From: Silurus meridionalis
Lineage: Eukaryota; Chordata; Actinopteri; Siluriformes; Siluridae
Reading direction: 5' to 3'
Assembly (NCBI RefSeq): GCF_014805685.1
Contig: NC_060886.1
Span: 17,321,608-17,385,607 of the forward strand
Length of the DNA: 64,000 nt
Both the position numbers and the translations under genes were made by a program. Below are positions 33,615 through 44,269 of this stretch, piece by piece (positions within the stretch are counted from its first letter, which is position 1; each line of letters begins with the position of its first letter). The notes beneath the pieces are model-generated. The model was given only the letters and a program-made list of their open reading frames with translations. It ran no database searches and was not told where the DNA came from.

Positions 33615-33618
<4 letters not shown>
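32178..33618 (-). mobile_element. Tc1-like transposon with about 160-180-bp inverted repeats
   Basis: The two ends are long inverted repeats: 32180-32340 and the reverse complement of about 33440-33618 share GGAAAAGTTCATTTATTTCAG and TTAAATAAATT blocks with small indels. The transposase reads on the minus strand. The right end finishes in CACCTGT directly before a (TA)n tract, fitting a TA target. At the left end the outermost bases are replaced by a (CA)n run. Length (1.44 kb) is near a full Tc1-like element. Confidence 0.9.
32440..33305 (-). pseudogene. Tc1-like transposase, frameshifted
   Basis: The minus strand begins MGKTADLTVVQK at 33305 and continues with the helix-turn-helix KQAGCSKSAVSKHFNRK. 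It then shifts frame to RFKNLGGLHKEWTEAG and RAITHRCV, shifts again to LNHIQRQKPLTWAQEKRN, and reaches FSDESKFCISFGNQGPRVWRK with the first catalytic aspartate. The C-terminal third is largely unrecognisable. Several frameshifts and stops mean no active enzyme. Confidence 0.85.
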
Positions 33619-33674
<56 letters not shown>

Positions 33675-33690
33675 ATATGTATGTGTGTGT
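33619..33690. repeat. (TA)n microsatellite with (TG)n end
   Basis: About 48 bases of TA alternation abut the right end of the Tc1-like element and are followed by imperfect TGTG units. Insertion into a TA-rich target, or expansion of the TA duplication, would explain the position. Confidence 0.9.
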
Positions 33691-34380
33691 GTGAGATAGT
33701 ATTATGAATCTGATGAAATACGATTTTTTTAAGCATATGAAATGCTGAGACATTTTACAATTATCCAAAGATCAATATCAATGCCCCTGTATTGTAGATG
33801 GTAAAGTTTAATATGTGATTATTATCAGAGCTAGTAGATATTTTTTTTATTCTAAACTACATCTGCACTTATTACAAAATGTTTAAATATAAACACAAAA
33901 ATGACTTGGACTTGAAGGAATAAAGTTCACACTCACCATCCCTCACCAGATTTTCCTTTTTTTCCCATTTTATTCTGTACATAACTGATGTATCCATTAT
34001 CCTCCTGCTTTCCATCACCACTCTGTCATTCTGTATTTCTTATTTACACTGCTTATTTTTTATTCTATTTATCTACATTGCACATTTTTCTGTACTTGTT
34101 ATTCATCTTTTAAAACTGATGCTTTTTTGTTAACAGTCATGTTAATAAATATTTTGAAATTATAACTGAAACTGAGCAAAAGAGAAAAACATTTTTACAT
34201 TTGATGCTCACCATTTAGTGATCTACATGCAAATGGATGGTCAGGAACCCATTTTGTCCGCCACGTCCAGGAAAAAATATAAATACTCAATCACTGTAAA
34301 CTTTCTACCTTTAAAAAAAAAAAAACCTCAGTAATACTTTTAAGGTCAAAGCTGCCTGAGGACATTAAATTCTCATAATT
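33691..34380. other. AT-rich spacer upstream of the rbm44 promoter
   Basis: AT-rich, non-repetitive DNA without a supportable gene. It has short homopolymer runs only. Confidence 0.5.
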
Positions 34381-34679
34381 GCTGGATGATTCTGATTGGT
34401 AAAAAATGTGATCAGGTCGCGTGCAAGTGCATAGCAGTGGACCAATGAAAGCGAAATGCACGTGCTCAGCAGGGGACCAATGAAAGCGAAATGCACGTGC
34501 TCGAGCTGCTCTCGTTATTACTGCGTGGAGATCGAGGCAATTAATACCAGCAGCATTTCTCAAACTTTGAGTCTATTTATAAGAATATTTGTTTTATTGG
34601 GTCAAATGCCTTGTAGACCATGTGGTGTTCTCCTTCCGTTATGGTACCAGTGTATTTAGAGCCAAGCGCGCGCAGGGTA
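34381..34679 (+). promoter_or_regulatory. rbm44: rbm44 promoter with duplicated CCAAT/E-box unit
   Basis: A 35-bp unit (34433-34467 and 34468-34502) occurs twice in tandem. Each copy carries GGACCAATGAAAGCG (a CCAAT box) and a palindromic CACGTG E-box. A further inverted CCAAT (GATTGGT) lies at about 34393. The region is CpG-richer than its surroundings and ends about 180 bases before the inferred start codon. Confidence 0.6.
34433..34502. repeat. 35-bp tandem duplication (two copies)
   Basis: The copies are nearly identical: AGCAGTGG versus AGCAGGGG at their starts, then the same 27 bases. They lie in the promoter of the rbm44-like gene. Confidence 0.9.
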
Positions 34680-37600
34680 ATGTGGCCCGTTATACCGTTT
34701 GAGCAGCACGTTTGGTTTGCTACTAACGACACGGTCGGTAAGTTTTTTTTTCAATAACCAAACTAAACTAAACTGCTCACTGTCTTTGCATTGTGGTCTT
34801 GCATTGATTAAACCTAACTGTAAAGTATATTAAGTGCCAAAACTCTTTTACTCAAACCATGTACAGTGGAACCCGGTTATGTCGATGTCCTAGGGGGTTG
34901 CCAAAAAGCATCGAGATAAACAAAAATCAATATGGCGGCAATATATTAACGTGCTTGAAATTTCTTTATGTACATGATGTGCGTTAATAAATGAGACTGT
35001 GCATGCACGTGTTTTTGAAGGGGTTTTTTACACAACAGCGTTGCCGCGATTTGTTTGATGAAGGCATGCTATAAAAATGTACATACATGTTTGTTTACAC
35101 CAACTAACAGCAGAGATTCACCAGTATACAATACAAACCACCGTCGATTCTCAAAACAAACCTTTATTATATTCTCCAACATTGCAAACACAAAGATCCC
35201 TCACAAAATCACAAAAAAACGCGCGGGGTGTAGTTCGTTTTTATAAAAAGCTAACCAGTGTCAACATTAAATTCTCGAGTCATTTCACTCTGACACACAG
35301 CTCTGAAAAGTATCCTACACCTGTAGCATCTGTAAGGCTTGATTTTTCCGCCACTTCCGCGAGTTTTTCTGCGGCTGCACAGTGCCGTCTCACTACCGTA
35401 TTTTCGCGTATATAAGACGCACCCTGGGTGAGGGGTATGTAAAACTTTCTAGAAGACGCGTCTTATATACGCGGAAATACGGTAGTGAGATGGTGACGTG
35501 GCAAAAGCCGGCGATTGGTCATTGGGATCGAGATACCCCCCTTTCAAATGTACTCCAGTACTATAACTTTTGGCTATAATGTCCTGTTATCATTTTATCA
35601 CAAGTCTTAGCTTAATCAACTCTTTTTATGTGAAAAGACACTGCTGCTACTCTTTGCACAACAATCTGTTACTAGAATATTAATGAGTCAAACACCAAAA
35701 CCTTCATTTCCACTGTTTCAGAAAAATCACACACAAGGCCATGGGTGTTATGGCAAGTTAGATTCAGGAGTCTCTTTATTCATCTCAAAATGTTCTGCTC
35801 TATGTTGAACTGATGCTGAACTGTATGATGATGTTAAGTAGATGCCACAAAGTTGTAAAGTTAATCTCACCAAATGGAAATACTTCAGTAAAGTACAAAT
35901 GCATGAAAAAGCTACTTAAGTACAGTAACATCAATTTACTTCGTTACTGTCCTCCACCGATAGTCACCCTCAATAACGAACACATTTACTGTTATATATT
36001 CCATGTAATTAATCATTTGTTCATCACCAGTTAATTTACACTTAGTGAACAGACTAATCTTTTCTAATGTTTTTTTATTTCTAGAGTATCAGGAGCATTG
36101 CCTGTCTGTTGACAACGGAAGGAAATTTTTGTTGTGCAAGTTAGTTTTTGAATTATTTTATTATTTAATATCTGTTATACATTCCAATTTTTATCAAATT
36201 CACTTTTTCTAGGTCTGTGTATGATCTTGTGAAAATCAGCCACTTCATGGAGTTGAATGATCCAAAGTTGCTTGGCTGGTATTTCTCTTTACCTGCAGAA
36301 GACAGGAAACTAATGCAAGGTATGGCCATATTTTTATTTGCATTTAATATAAAGCCGGTAAGAGGGAAAAAAAAAACATCTTTTTCATTAAATGTGATCC
36401 AAATTCTACCCTACCTACGTTTTACAGAAGAAGGAGGGCTCCATCAATTTTTGAAACAACATCCTGCTCTTGAAGTACATGGACATATTGTTCATTTAAA
36501 ACGTAATTATCCTGAACCAATGAATCAGATCAATGAAAATGATTAACATTTTTTCAGTTAAGCAGATTGTTCACTGTTTTTAATTGTTTAATTTCCTTTT
36601 AGAGCTTGGCGTAGGAAATTGCCAAACCTTTCAAGCACCTGAAATTTCCATGAATCTTGATGGGTACTTTCATATTTTGTTGAAAAACTTGCACATACTG
36701 TGCTAAAGTGAATTATGGGATTTAATTTGCTTGGCATTTCTATAATGTTTCTCTAGATCACGACGGGTTACATTTTATGGCATGTTGCAGTGTGCAAATT
36801 GTGGCACAAGTTGTCCATCTGGTGCTAAAAAGTGCAGATGCTGTAACACTCTGTTGCTAAACCCAGAAGAAAACGTTTGCATATCTGGTAAAATATGTTT
36901 CATCTGCTATCTGCTTAATTTCTAGTCCAGATTGTTGTAGGGTAAAACATTTTTTCCATGTGCAGAGGATGAAAAGACACTTCAGCTGCTACCAAGCAGT
37001 GTACGAGAGGAGCTAAATCTCATAAAAGCCAAAGGACATGTCAGTAAAAATGATTCACTGAGTTCTCATCAGTTGAACTGCATTCAGAGGACCTCCAATA
37101 ATTTGTCTGCCACCCAAAGCAATCTTTTAAACAGATTCCAGCAAACCGAGCATCCAAGGATGAACAACAGTGATGGCAAGCATTTTTGTCAAATGTGGGA
37201 GGAACAAGTGTCGTGTAAAGTGCAGGATATCGGATTGTTTAAAGATTCTTCAGCACAAGCAAGCATTTCACTTGACAGGGAGCTTGAGATGCAAGACCAA
37301 AATCCAAGTAGTGATTATGACCAGGTATCCCTGTTACCAGACACCAATTCAGGTATTCCCAATTTAGAAAAGGAGACTCTGCCTGAATTTTACAGTTTCA
37401 ATAGCACCACAATAGAGCACACATCTGCACAGTTGTGTGACGTCACGGACACCTCTATGATGGCTACTGAAAGCCGCATTGAGGCATTTATCGGTGATGA
37501 GCCTGCAGACTGTGGCGCAGACAAAATTACGTTCCATGATTCAGTATCAACCCTCAGCAACTCCTCAGAGTGGACTGATCTCACAGAAGATTGCCATAGT

Positions 37601-40600
37601 CTCAGTAATGAGGATGAACCAGAATGTGAGGCAGAGAAGTTTCATAGTGTGATTGTCGAAGAAGCCTCAAATTCAACTGACTGTATTCCATGCATTAATC
37701 CCAGCTGTTCAGCATCTGGCCAGTGTACTCAAGAGGTTGTGATTACACATGAGAGCTACATTTCTTCTGCCAGCCCGAATGACCTAAATGTTAAAACCAC
37801 AACACCGTGTGAGGTCTCTCCTTTTCCCCCCAATGTGAGCCAAGCTGTGGATGTCAGCACTGAGTTTAGAGCTTGTTTTACAGCCACCCGGGCAACAGAA
37901 ATCACTGAGGACTTCTTTGTGAAGCATTGCCAAGATGATTCCACTGACGGTGACTCGTGTCCTGTTAACCGGGCGACAATTCATACACTCACTTCAGACA
38001 AAAACACTGTTACTGATGTCTATATGTCTGACTTGGATGCTATTTGTGAGGTAATGTAGCTTATGTATTATTATTACTATTATTATTATTACGTATTTTG
38101 GGTGCTGTAGTACTTACTTTCTAAAACGCTCAAATCTTTCTTGTCTAGGAATTTGGGAAATTCCAAATGATTGAAGAAGAGCTAATTCATTTAAAAGAAG
38201 AAATGGCAAGGTTACTGACTGATCTGAGCTAACTGACTGGTCTAAAATGATTTCTTTTATGCTCAAATTAAGATCTTTTATTTTTTTTGCAAGAGAATTT
38301 GAGTTAAGCAGTCTGTATGTGATTTATTTGTTGAAATTCGACTTGATTGTGGTCCAAGTCATAAATGAAAATAAAATAATTACACGTTTGTTCTTAGATT
38401 GTACTGAAAATGTGACCCATTAAATATTTTGAGCAAAAATCAGAATAGTTGCTTGTAAAATCAATACCTAAATTCTTTGATATGCATGATCCAGATCTGG
38501 TCCTGACAATGTAGGAGGGCCCAGGAGTGAACAACAGAACGGTATTTGTGGATGTGGTGCCATTTCACGTGCTAAACGGGCCGAGTTGCGTCTACTGGCT
38601 CTGCAGTTTGCCATGTGCCAGCAACATTGCTGGAGGCGCTTCCACACATCACCACAGGGTGAAACTTCACTTCAGAGGTATAGAACAGAACTTCAAGTGA
38701 TGTCTCTATGAGGAAAGGATTTGCTTGTCATTCTATTAAGTATTTTTGTCTTCATGCAGAATCGAAGCACTGCCTGATTCAATGTCGCAGACCCTGATTA
38801 TCTTGGAGGACAATTACCTCAAGATGAAGAGGAAGATACTGGAAGGTGTTCCTTTGGATAATCTCAAGCCTCTTACTGTGGACACTAAGAGATTAAAAAC
38901 TGTAACATGCTACAGACCATCTTTGGTATACTTTTGCAAAGGGCTAAGTAAAAAAAAAACATACAAGGATGCATTAAATTTGATTACATTTTTTTTTTTT
39001 TTTTTTATAGATTCATGAGACTTTGATAGGTGACAGTCTGCCTGAGCTTTCTTTCAAGTAAGTTTTCTTTACTGTGGAGATAAGTCAGTGATTTAAATTG
39101 CATGTGAAAACTTGTTTCATATTTTGCATTAATTGTTAATTTCAGAAGGCCCAGTGTTCTTCAAGATGAAGGTCAGACTAACCAAGCTGATGTGTTGAAA
39201 ATTAACATCACAGGTGGAGGACACCTCAGCAAGAATTTAACAACTTCTCAGGTATAAATTAAAGTGTGTATGAAATATTTATCGAAAAATGTTTTTCAAG
39301 CAAAGCATTAGTGCAGACACTTAAGTCTTAAATATGAGATTTAACAATGATATGCTGATGACTGTAAATGGGTATACATTTACCTATTACTTATGGGAAC
39401 CTTGTGAGTTACAGTTAATTTGAGTGTAGACTAACATGAGAAAATATCAAAATCCTGAAACGTTCTTAGAATTACTGATTTTCCTTCTCAGGGACAGACA
39501 TTGTGTGATTCTGCCACATTGTCTAAAACTGCCAGCAGTGAAAGAAGTAGAGATGTGCCTGCCTCCAGCCAACAATCAGCAGACTCGATTGATACCAAGC
39601 TTTGTAAGAAGCATTACAAACCAATTGCCATGCAATATAAACTGGTATAGACACTCCCTGTGCACTTTATTTGGAACACATGTACACATTCATTTATGCA
39701 GTTATTTAATCAGCCTGATCCTGTGGCCACAATGTATAAAATCATATAGATACAGCACAGCAGCTTTGGTTAATGTTCATCAAAGTGGTCAGATGGGGGG
39801 GATTATGTCTATGTAGCATGATTGTTGGTGCTGGTTGGGGGGCTTTTGGTATTTTTAAAACTGAATTCATGAACACAACAGTCTATAAAATTTACTCGCA
39901 ATGTTACAATAAAAGAAATTGAGAAGCAGTTCTGCAAAACAGAAGTGCTTTGTTCATGAGATGAGGCACAATGGTCCGAAATGACAGGAAGGCTATAGTC
40001 TATCGCGTGTATCGCTGCTTCCCCTCTGAGAAAATTTGTCACACTAAATTCAGATAGACTTAATAGAGCCACACGGTCGACAGTCAGAGGAGAGTGCAGC
40101 GTTCCAAGATGCAGAACCACTTATGGGCAACATTCATTCTTTTATAAAGCAGCGAGCCTTTGGAACACTCTTCCAAATGAAATTATTTCATGTACAAACT
40201 ATAGCACATTTACATGCCTGACCAAACAGTGGCTATTAACAAAGCAAACTTGTAAGCACTGTGCATTGTCCCTGATTCAAGAAACTCATTCATTATAGTA
40301 ACTCTAATAAATACCCTGTGCAACTGTCACACAAGGTACAAACTTGAGGAAGAAGGGCTACAACATTAGAAGTGGGCACAGGTTCATTAAAACTGGAAAG
40401 TCATACCAGAAAATATTTGCTGTGTCTGCTGAATCAGGTTTTCTGACGAGACACTCGGATGGAAGGGTCAACATTTAGCACCAATCTCCTGATTCCATGG
40501 ACTCAACCTGCCTTATGACAACAGTTTTATCTGGTGTAATGTTCTGGAAAATGTTTTATTGGCATAATTCCTGCCCATTAAATCAAGCTGATTAACAATT

Positions 40601-41352
40601 TTTAATGTCACAGCCTATTTGTCACAGAATTTAGGTGCTTTTTTGTGAAAAAAATCCCTAACTGCTATTAGCATAATGTATCGTTCCTAAAGTGTTCAAG
40701 TGTAGATTCTACCATGTTTCTGCTTTGTGGAATGATGTTAAAAATCTACAGTGGTACTGCTATCTGAAAGTTTAAGGTCATTTTATATACACACTGTTTT
40801 AGGTACTACTAAAGACATCAACAGCAGTGATGCCTGGTTTGATGCAAAGGAAGAAATTCTATGTGACAGTCAGATTTGTGAAGACAATCAATCAGGGCAC
40901 ATAGAGCGAAGAGACTCGAATCAGCAACAAAAAGGTTATTTAAACAAATAATTTTAAATGTGTTCAAGATTTAAGGCAACTTTTAATAGTTTATTTGCCT
41001 TTTGTTGTAGTGGATGCCAGTGGAATGAAAGATCGGTGTTTCTTGCTTTGTGTCTCAAACTTGCCAAACGGTGTTACTGAGGTAAGGATGATTTTGCTTA
41101 CTTTACTTAAATATTCCAGATCATGGCACCATTGTGACTGTAAATCATCAGTATGTCCTCCAGATGGCAGCACAACTTAAATTATTTACTGATTGTAGCG
41201 TGATCTGCTGCTTTGGTTTGCGAAGTACCATGCCAGTCAAGTGTCCCTTTCCAATTTTAGTAACACTGGGTAAGTGTATAATATTTGCAATATGTGATGT
41301 AATGGTTGTATTAACATAAATGAGTAGTGGTTATATTCAAACTGTTGTGTTT

Positions 41353-41383
<31 letters not shown>

Positions 41384-42036
41384 TTTTTCCTCTATGGTTG
41401 TGCTTCTGTAGGGTTGCAATAGTTAGCGTGAGAGATGCCAAGGATCTAGAGGCTGCAGTAAGAGAGATGAATGGCCGATCTATTCAAGGCCACACTCTCC
41501 ATGTGGAACACATCTACACGTCGCCTGCAGATCGTCAAGCCACCTGCAAAGAGTCCCACATTCAACTTTCACCAGCTGCCCATAAACCAGGGTTTGCAGG
41601 AAAAGGGAATAATAATGTTTCCAGAGTGAGTATAAATCAACACACTTTCAAAGATAAGAGAGGCTGAATATTTCTACAATGCATGTATTTGAGTTTACAA
41701 TTAATCTCTTACACTTGACTTTAAAAACAGTTATCCAGCAATTATCGTATTTAATTTGTTTTAAAGCCACTCTGCTGCAGTCTGGATAAGCTTACCAATA
41801 TATGCAGTACACCCACTGCATCTGGTACATGTGTGCCACAGCACTATGGCACCATGGGCAGTTTTGATACAATCATGGCCCAGTTATCAGTGAGTCACCC
41901 ACAAATGGGAAGACAGCGGATCGTCAACGCTTTGCTACAGTTGCAGGCAAAGCATCATGGTGTCCTCAGTGGTCTGCCTCTCAAAGATATAGTGGAAATG
42001 ACCTCTGAACTTCTCACTCGCTCAACCACAAACTGA
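34680..42036 (+). CDS. rbm44: RNA-binding protein 44-like
   Basis: Eighteen exons: 34680-34737, 36085-36139, 36213-36319, 36428-36502, 36603-36663, 36757-36887, 36966-38050, 38149-38210, 38525-38677, 38760-38925, 39011-39057, 39146-39251, 39492-39603, 40803-40934, 41011-41081, 41164-41240, 41412-41625 and 41767-42036. All phases match, giving 993 aa. An N-terminal block contains DPKLLGWYFSLPAEDRKLMQ; a finger has C131/C134...C145/C148; the large exon (about 163-524) is acidic and Ser/Thr-rich. Residues 524-545 look helical. About 545-596 has CGCGAISRAKRAEL and MCQQHCW. A single RRM lies at about 793-867 (CFLLCVSNLP...VREMNGRSIQGHTLHV). In-frame ATGs also occur at 34620 and 34641. The donor after 41240 (GTGTCC) is weak. 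Mammalian RBM44 is a germ-cell intercellular-bridge protein. The name rests on architecture, length and remembered similarity. Confidence 0.65.
34866..35500. mobile_element. Probable DNA-transposon-derived segment with nested palindrome
   Basis: The segment starts with CAGTGGAACCCGGTTATGTC, which resembles pogo/Tigger-type termini, and is CpG-richer than its surroundings. No matching far end could be found, so the boundary is tentative. It contains the palindromic element at 35385-35493. It lies in intron 1 of rbm44. Confidence 0.4.
35385..35493. mobile_element. Palindromic MITE-like inverted repeat
   Basis: Two 36-base arms (35385-35420 and 35458-35493) match in inverted orientation at 34 of 36 positions around a 37-base loop. 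The arm core is GCGTATATAAGACGC. Its length, near-perfect arms and lack of coding capacity suggest a very short non-autonomous DNA element. Confidence 0.7.
39655..40665 (+). mobile_element. Tc1-like transposon remnant, interrupted
   Basis: Scattered segments match a common fish Tc1-like element. They include a left part with CACTTTATTTGGAACAC and ATGATTGTTGGTGCTGG, and a right part with TGGACTCAACCTGCCTTATG and GCACAGGTTCATTAAAACTGG. The interior is replaced at about 40068-40345 by a LINE fragment. The right end is eroded. It lies in the rbm44 intron 39604-40802. Confidence 0.65.
40068..40345 (+). mobile_element. LINE ORF2 C-terminal fragment nested in the Tc1 remnant
   Basis: One continuous + frame reads CSVPRCRTTYGQHSFFYKAA then SLWNTLPNEI and a short tail to a TAG at about 40300. 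This matches the C-terminus typical of CR1/L2/Rex-type reverse-transcriptase ORFs (LWNSLP motif). It is only the last 70-80 codons, so it is a 5'-truncated insertion. Confidence 0.7.
41351..41388. repeat. (TTTA)n microsatellite
   Basis: About nine TTTA units in the rbm44 intron just before the exon at 41412. Confidence 0.9.
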
Positions 42037-42640
42037 GCCAGACAAAGGCCACATTCTTCGAGTGTATATTTGAGTCTTTTATTTGTTTCTTTGGTTCTAT
42101 TAGGCATTTAATTAGTTCAGAAGTAAGTTTGGTTCTTTTGGTGATCTTATGATTGTGATCGTTGTTTATATGGGTATTTTCAATAGGTGTTTTGTTGTAA
42201 AATGTTTATATTAAGGAAAATGTTATTCCTTTTAAAATAGGTTTACCTAGTTGCAAGTCACAGGTAAAAAATGGTCTGTTTAACATTTTGTATTAATTGG
42301 CCACTTTATGCACTCATGCAAGTGCTTTTGACAAATTAGATTAACAGAAGTCTGAACAATGTAAAAAAAAAAAAACACCTTTTTTTTTGATTGGATATAC
42401 TTAGTTATTCAAGATGTTTCTTTTTTTTGTGTGTACTTTGAGTATGCATGAGGTATGTTTCCTAATTTACACCAAACTGTGTTCAGTGTTTAGCTGGGTT
42501 TCAGTATTGTGTGTGTATAGTTGTTCAGAAAAGTTAATCATTAGACAGTTAAGGCTTTTGAAAAGCAAAACCAATTTTCTAATGTTCTGTTCAATTATTA
42601 ATAAAAACATTTTGTGCCGTCTTGTTTGTTGTATGGTTAT
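42037..42640 (+). other. rbm44: rbm44 3' UTR with AATAAA
   Basis: AT-rich sequence follows the TGA at 42034. A canonical AATAAA at 42600-42605 is followed by T/G-rich DNA (TTTGTGCCGTCTTGTTTG). The exact end of the transcript is unknown. Confidence 0.55.
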
Positions 42641-43116
42641 TTATTGCATTACTAAACTTTCTACTCACAAATGTGGGAGCATTTGCAAACATGGATAATG
42701 AATATTAAATAATTGGAAGGTGATGGAATTTACACTTGTATTCTTCATTACGGACGCTATAATATGTAGTATTTGTTGTCAAAATGGCTTCACTTCGTAG
42801 CGATTCATCTCGTGGAATCAGGACTACTTTCCCGCAGAATTTATCGATACGATTTCCAGTCTGGCCAACAGAGGGCGACAAACGGATACGTTATTTTTCC
42901 GTTTTTATTTTACAAATAGATACGTGTAATTTGTGATTCCTACTTAGTGGTGTGTATTAAAGACATCTATATACAGTATACACAAACTGGATAGTATGTA
43001 ATTGTACCGTTGCAGTACAGCCCTAAACATAAACAGGCTAAAGTAAGTATATTAAGAATTCCCTGTTCACCAGCACTAATCAATATAAAAATATGCAGAT
43101 AGACATTTTTAGGGCA

Positions 43117-43275
43117 TACACTATATGGCCAAAAGTATCTGCGATTGTAACAAGAACATGTTTTATCAAACTGTGCCTAAAAAGAAAGGTCCATAAAAGT
43201 ATGGTTTATCAAGGCTTTCTTAAGAAAACTGATGTCCCAAACCCTGACCCCCAACCTCACTGAACGCCTTTGAGT
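43117..43275. mobile_element. Deleted Tc1-like element fragment
   Basis: It begins with TACACTATATGGCCAAAAGT, a common Tc1-like terminal repeat in fish. It soon reaches CTGACCCCCAACCTCACTGAA, which resembles the coding region around the last catalytic residue. The matching right end is absent. Confidence 0.55.
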
Positions 43276-43491
43276 TCTCGTAATGAAGCTGAATTTAAGG
43301 TTGTGTATATTTTCAGCAATAATCAATTGCATATTACAGAACAACTCAACTTGATTTTTGTTAATAGTTATAAAAATATTTATTTAGAGGGTTTACATCC
43401 AGTCCTGACTTGCAATGCACAGCTGAGTACATGTGGAGTTTTATACAAATTGTAAGAATGGCAAAGTATTTTTTTTTGTTTTTTTACTTTT

Positions 43492-43680
43492 CACATAACT
43501 TCAAATAGAATGGACATAACTTGAAATGGGGAGGATGTAACTGCAAGTGGGAGGGCCTCAGATTCGAGGAACATAACTAAAAGGGAGGGGCATAGTACCA
43601 TCTGGGAGGAACCTAATATAAAATGGGAGGAACATAACTCCAAGTGGTGGCGGTATAACGCCAAGAGGGAATGAAACAAG
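43492..43680. repeat. Degenerate minisatellite, about 22-26-bp unit
   Basis: Repeated variants of AATGGGAGGAACATAACTCCAAG occur about seven times with substitutions and indels. All show a GGGAGG core followed by a CATAACT-like core. Confidence 0.75.
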
Positions 43681-44269
43681 AGTTAAGTCCTAATTTATTG
43701 ATTGATTAATTGATTATTCTAGCTTTGGTCTCCATCAGACTTATCTGATGATAAAACTGCGTTTGAAGGTGCTGTATAGCCACATTTTTTTTATTTTATA
43801 AAAGCTTTTAGTTGTATTCTTTCATTGTTTAAAAACCGACTGATTTGCATCCACTGTCATGAAACCGCAATAAGGCAAATAGCCGCAAAATTTGACAGGT
43901 AATAGCGTCCAACATTAATCCTGCAGATTAATCCTGGCTTTAGTGCGTGCTCAATCAGGATCACGTGACCGGCCATTCTTAGTTCACGTAACAGTTGGCT
44001 CAAATCCAGAACACTTCCTGTGGGACATGTAGTGCACTAACACAGTGTGTTATTCATCTTTAGCAGTAGGTGGCGTGGCCTAGTTTGAAATAGACTAAAG
44101 CATAATATTATTTCATGAGTAGTGCAATATTGAGTTGTTTTTTCCAGCTAAAACCACTTTTATAAAAGTCAATCAGTTATGAAGAGCTGAGATTCAGTGT
44201 GCACGTCAGTAGCAGAGTGTTTGGAGATGTAAATGTGAGATGAGCACCCTGACCACTAGTTTCTAATTA

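Larger units (their letters stand above)
42641..44269. other. rbm44-itgb5 spacer
   Basis: This spacer holds a Tc1-type terminal fragment (43117-43275) and a degenerate minisatellite (43492-43680). No gene is supported. Confidence 0.55.
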
